A stretch of 16,177 nucleotides of DNA from Bacillota bacterium (GTDB lineage Bacteria > Bacillota > Clostridia > Tissierellales > Peptoniphilaceae): the NCBI GenBank assembly GCA_023418835.1, contig JAEZYW010000123.1, positions 1-16,177 of the forward strand, in the 5' to 3' direction. Numbering within the stretch: the stretch's first letter is position 1; the number at the start of each line of letters is the position of its first letter. The position numbers and the translations under genes were made by a program. Shown here piece after piece: positions 14,890-16,177 of the stretch. A model generated the notes under the pieces. The model ran no database searches. It was given only the letters and a program-made list of their open reading frames with translations, and was not told the origin of the DNA.

Positions 14890-15543
14890 TTATAGATATA
14901 AATAAAAGGCATTAAAATGTACAATGGCAGCTGCCAATACAAACAAATGCCAAATTACGTGATTGTATTTGAATCGGCTAGACTTATAAAAAAATGTTCC
15001 TATTGTGTATAATAATCCTCCGACAACTAACAGCAATAAAAATTTCCAAGAAGTTGAATTTAAAATTGGCTTTATTAAAAATATTGCCAGCCATCCCATT
15101 GCAATATAAATTATTGTAGAAAGGGATTTTAGTTTGTCATAGCTTTTATAAGTTGCAATTTTAAAAACTGTTCCCGACAAAGCCACTAACCAAATTAACA
15201 CAATAAAGAAGATTCTAAACTTTCCTGAGGTCAATAGGAGTATCGCAGGGGTAAATGAACCGGCGATAAAATAATAAATTGATATGTGATCAAATATCCT
15301 CAAAATGGATTTTGCCTTTGGAAATTGAATAGCGTGATAAATAGTGCTCATCAAAAACATCAATATAAAGCACCCGCCATAAATCGAAAATGCCACTATA
15401 CCCATTACATTTCCTGATCTGATTTGGGGTATTATGAGCATTAGCAAAAATATAACTCCCAATAATACTCCTATACCGTGGGTTATTGAACTGTGAATCT
15501 CTATTAATAATTTATCCTTTTTATTTAAAGCATTTCCTCCCAT
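14890..15543 (-). CDS. Hemolysin III / PAQR family membrane protein
   Basis: This 217-residue integral membrane protein shows about seven hydrophobic helices, matching the HlyIII/YqfA-like branch of the PAQR family. Family hallmarks are IHSSITHGIG near residues 16-25, MSTIYH (65-70), DH (85-86), GSFTPA (95-100) and HVIWHLFVLAAAIVH (195-209). His70, Asp85, His195 and His199 have the spacing of the zinc site of adiponectin-receptor-type proteins. Bacterial members' functions are uncertain; the hemolysin name comes from early work, and a hydrolase-like activity is suspected from the fold. The ATG at 15541-15543 follows AGAGGTG on the - strand. With no terminator in the 56-bp gap before it, it may be co-transcribed with the upstream small gene and glpK. 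Confidence 0.88.
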   Translation of the reverse strand: MGGNALNKKDKLLIEIHSSITHGIGVLLGVIFLLMLIIPQIRSGNVMGIVAFSIYGGCFILMFLMSTIYHAIQFPKAKSILRIFDHISIYYFIAGSFTPAILLLTSGKFRIFFIVLIWLVALSGTVFKIATYKSYDKLKSLSTIIYIAMGWLAIFLIKPILNSTSWKFLLLLVVGGLLYTIGTFFYKSSRFKYNHVIWHLFVLAAAIVHFNAFYLYL

Positions 15544-15599
15544 ATTTTCACCTCTGTATAAATCCTATCATATTATTGTTAAATTCGTGTAATCTGGAC

Positions 15600-15902
15600 T
15601 TATTTTAGTTTTTTCTTAACGGATTCAACTTTATATGACATTGAGTGATCTTCATCTCTTCTGTCGTCTATTTTGATTACAGAATAAACCCTATTAGCCC
15701 CTTCAGAAAAAACTGCCTCTTGCATCTTTCTAACGGCTAAAAATAATTTATCAATATCTCCTTCAAGAACTGTTCCCATGGGATTTAAATCCACGTTAAT
15801 GTCATCCATATTTTCTATTGCCTTATAAGCAGTTGCAACATACTTACTGACGCTAGTCTCTTTAGTTCCAATGGGAACCAAGGTTAACTCTAATACTGCC
15901 AT
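15600..15902 (-). CDS. MTH1187/YqgV family thiamine-binding protein
   Basis: A 100-residue cytosolic protein beginning MAVLELTLVPIGTKETSVSK, with MGTVLEGDIDKLFLAVRKMQ-type sequence in the middle and RVYSVIKIDDRRD toward the end. This is the pattern of the MTH1187 (YqgV, DUF77) family, small ferredoxin-like-fold proteins that bind thiamine or related pyrimidines; the biological role is not settled. The ATG follows AGGAGG (complement of 15907-15912), which overlaps the glycerol kinase stop codon, so the two are almost certainly co-transcribed and perhaps coupled. A link between glycerol kinase and thiamine binding is not obvious. Confidence 0.85.
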   Translation of the reverse strand: MAVLELTLVPIGTKETSVSKYVATAYKAIENMDDINVDLNPMGTVLEGDIDKLFLAVRKMQEAVFSEGANRVYSVIKIDDRRDEDHSMSYKVESVKKKLK

Positions 15903-15910
15903 AAATCCTC

Positions 15911-16177
15911 CTAATCAATCCAATCCATTGTTCTTTTTACAGCTTTTTTCCAGTAGCGATATTTTTCATTTCGAATATCTTCTTCCATTTCCGGTTTAAA
16001 AAGCTTATCTAATTTAAAATCTTCGTATATCTCATCTATATTATTCCAATACCCAACTTTTAGACCTGCTAAATATGCAACTCCTAAAGCAGTTGCCTCA
16101 ATTACTTCGGGTCTTTCTACTTTTATATCCATAATGTCAGCTTGGAATTGCATTAAAAAGTCATTTGCAGTGGCACC
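15911..16177 (-). CDS. glpK: Glycerol kinase, C-terminal part (cut by window edge)
   Basis: Only the last 88 residues and the TAG stop are in the window; the rest lies beyond 16177. Starting from the edge the frame reads [15 protein letters not shown], then [20 protein letters not shown], and near the end [14 protein letters not shown]. These are the conserved C-terminal blocks of FGGY-family glycerol kinase (ATP-dependent phosphorylation of glycerol to glycerol 3-phosphate in the cytosol). Substrate residues lie in the missing part, so another FGGY kinase is conceivable, but the MQFQ and ERPE blocks strongly favour GlpK. The thiamine-binding protein gene follows 8 bp after the stop. Confidence 0.9.
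   Translation of the reverse strand, partial: GATANDFLMQFQADIMDIKVERPEVIEATALGVAYLAGLKVGYWNNIDEIYEDFKLDKLFKPEMEEDIRNEKYRYWKKAVKRTMDWID

Noticed and set aside
1..16177. CRISPR arrays, insertion sequences, tRNA or rRNA genes, phage or defence genes
   Set aside because: I looked for regular repeats, terminal inverted repeats with a transposase, cloverleaf patterns and relevant protein motifs, and saw none.

Overview
This window holds a nearly complete, uninterrupted S10-spc-alpha ribosomal protein supercluster on the + strand (about 690 to 14807), flanked by short accessory regions. Base composition is AT-rich, Shine-Dalgarno sites are strong (AGGAGG/AAGGAGG) before almost every gene, and S14 is the short zinc-binding type. 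SecY, Adk and RpoA are of Firmicutes type, and a KOW-domain gene sits between adk and infA. Together these point to a low-GC Gram-positive anaerobe of the Clostridia/Tissierellia. My best guess is a Peptoniphilaceae member such as Finegoldia; that is an inference from general resemblance, not a database match.

Layout. Positions 1-315 hold no convincing gene, but they carry two intrinsic terminators. A small two-helix membrane protein of unknown function lies on the - strand (316-528). It is divergent from a strong sigma-A-type promoter with A-tract UP-like DNA (622-682). That promoter feeds an untranslated leader of about 220 nt, rich in complementary segments, before rpsJ at 912.

The cluster then runs rpsJ-rplC-rplD-rplW-rplB-rpsS-rplV-rpsC-rplP-rpmC-rpsQ (S10 part), rplN-rplX-rplE-rpsN-rpsH-rplF-rplR-rpsE-rpmD-rplO-secY (spc part), adk-KOW protein-infA-rpmJ, and rpsM-rpsK-rpoA-rplQ (alpha part). 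It ends at a textbook terminator (14781-14807). Gaps are mostly under 30 bp and no internal terminator is seen, so the whole stretch can be read as one transcription unit. It supplies most of both ribosomal subunits, the Sec translocation channel, adenylate kinase, initiation factor IF-1 and the RNA polymerase alpha subunit. rpmD and rpmJ are short but intact.

On the right, a - strand unit runs toward the ribosomal cluster: glycerol kinase (C-terminal end only, cut by the window edge), a small thiamine-binding (MTH1187/YqgV) family protein, and a hemolysin III/PAQR-type membrane protein. It ends at its own terminator.

What departs from common Firmicutes order: map is missing between adk and infA; rpsD is not between rpsK and rpoA; the str operon is not upstream; and the ecf/truA/rplM/rpsI block is not downstream. 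The best candidate for something under-described is the structured rpsJ leader, with overlapping, competing helices and one helix ending beside the rpsJ ribosome binding site. Otherwise the region is conserved core machinery.
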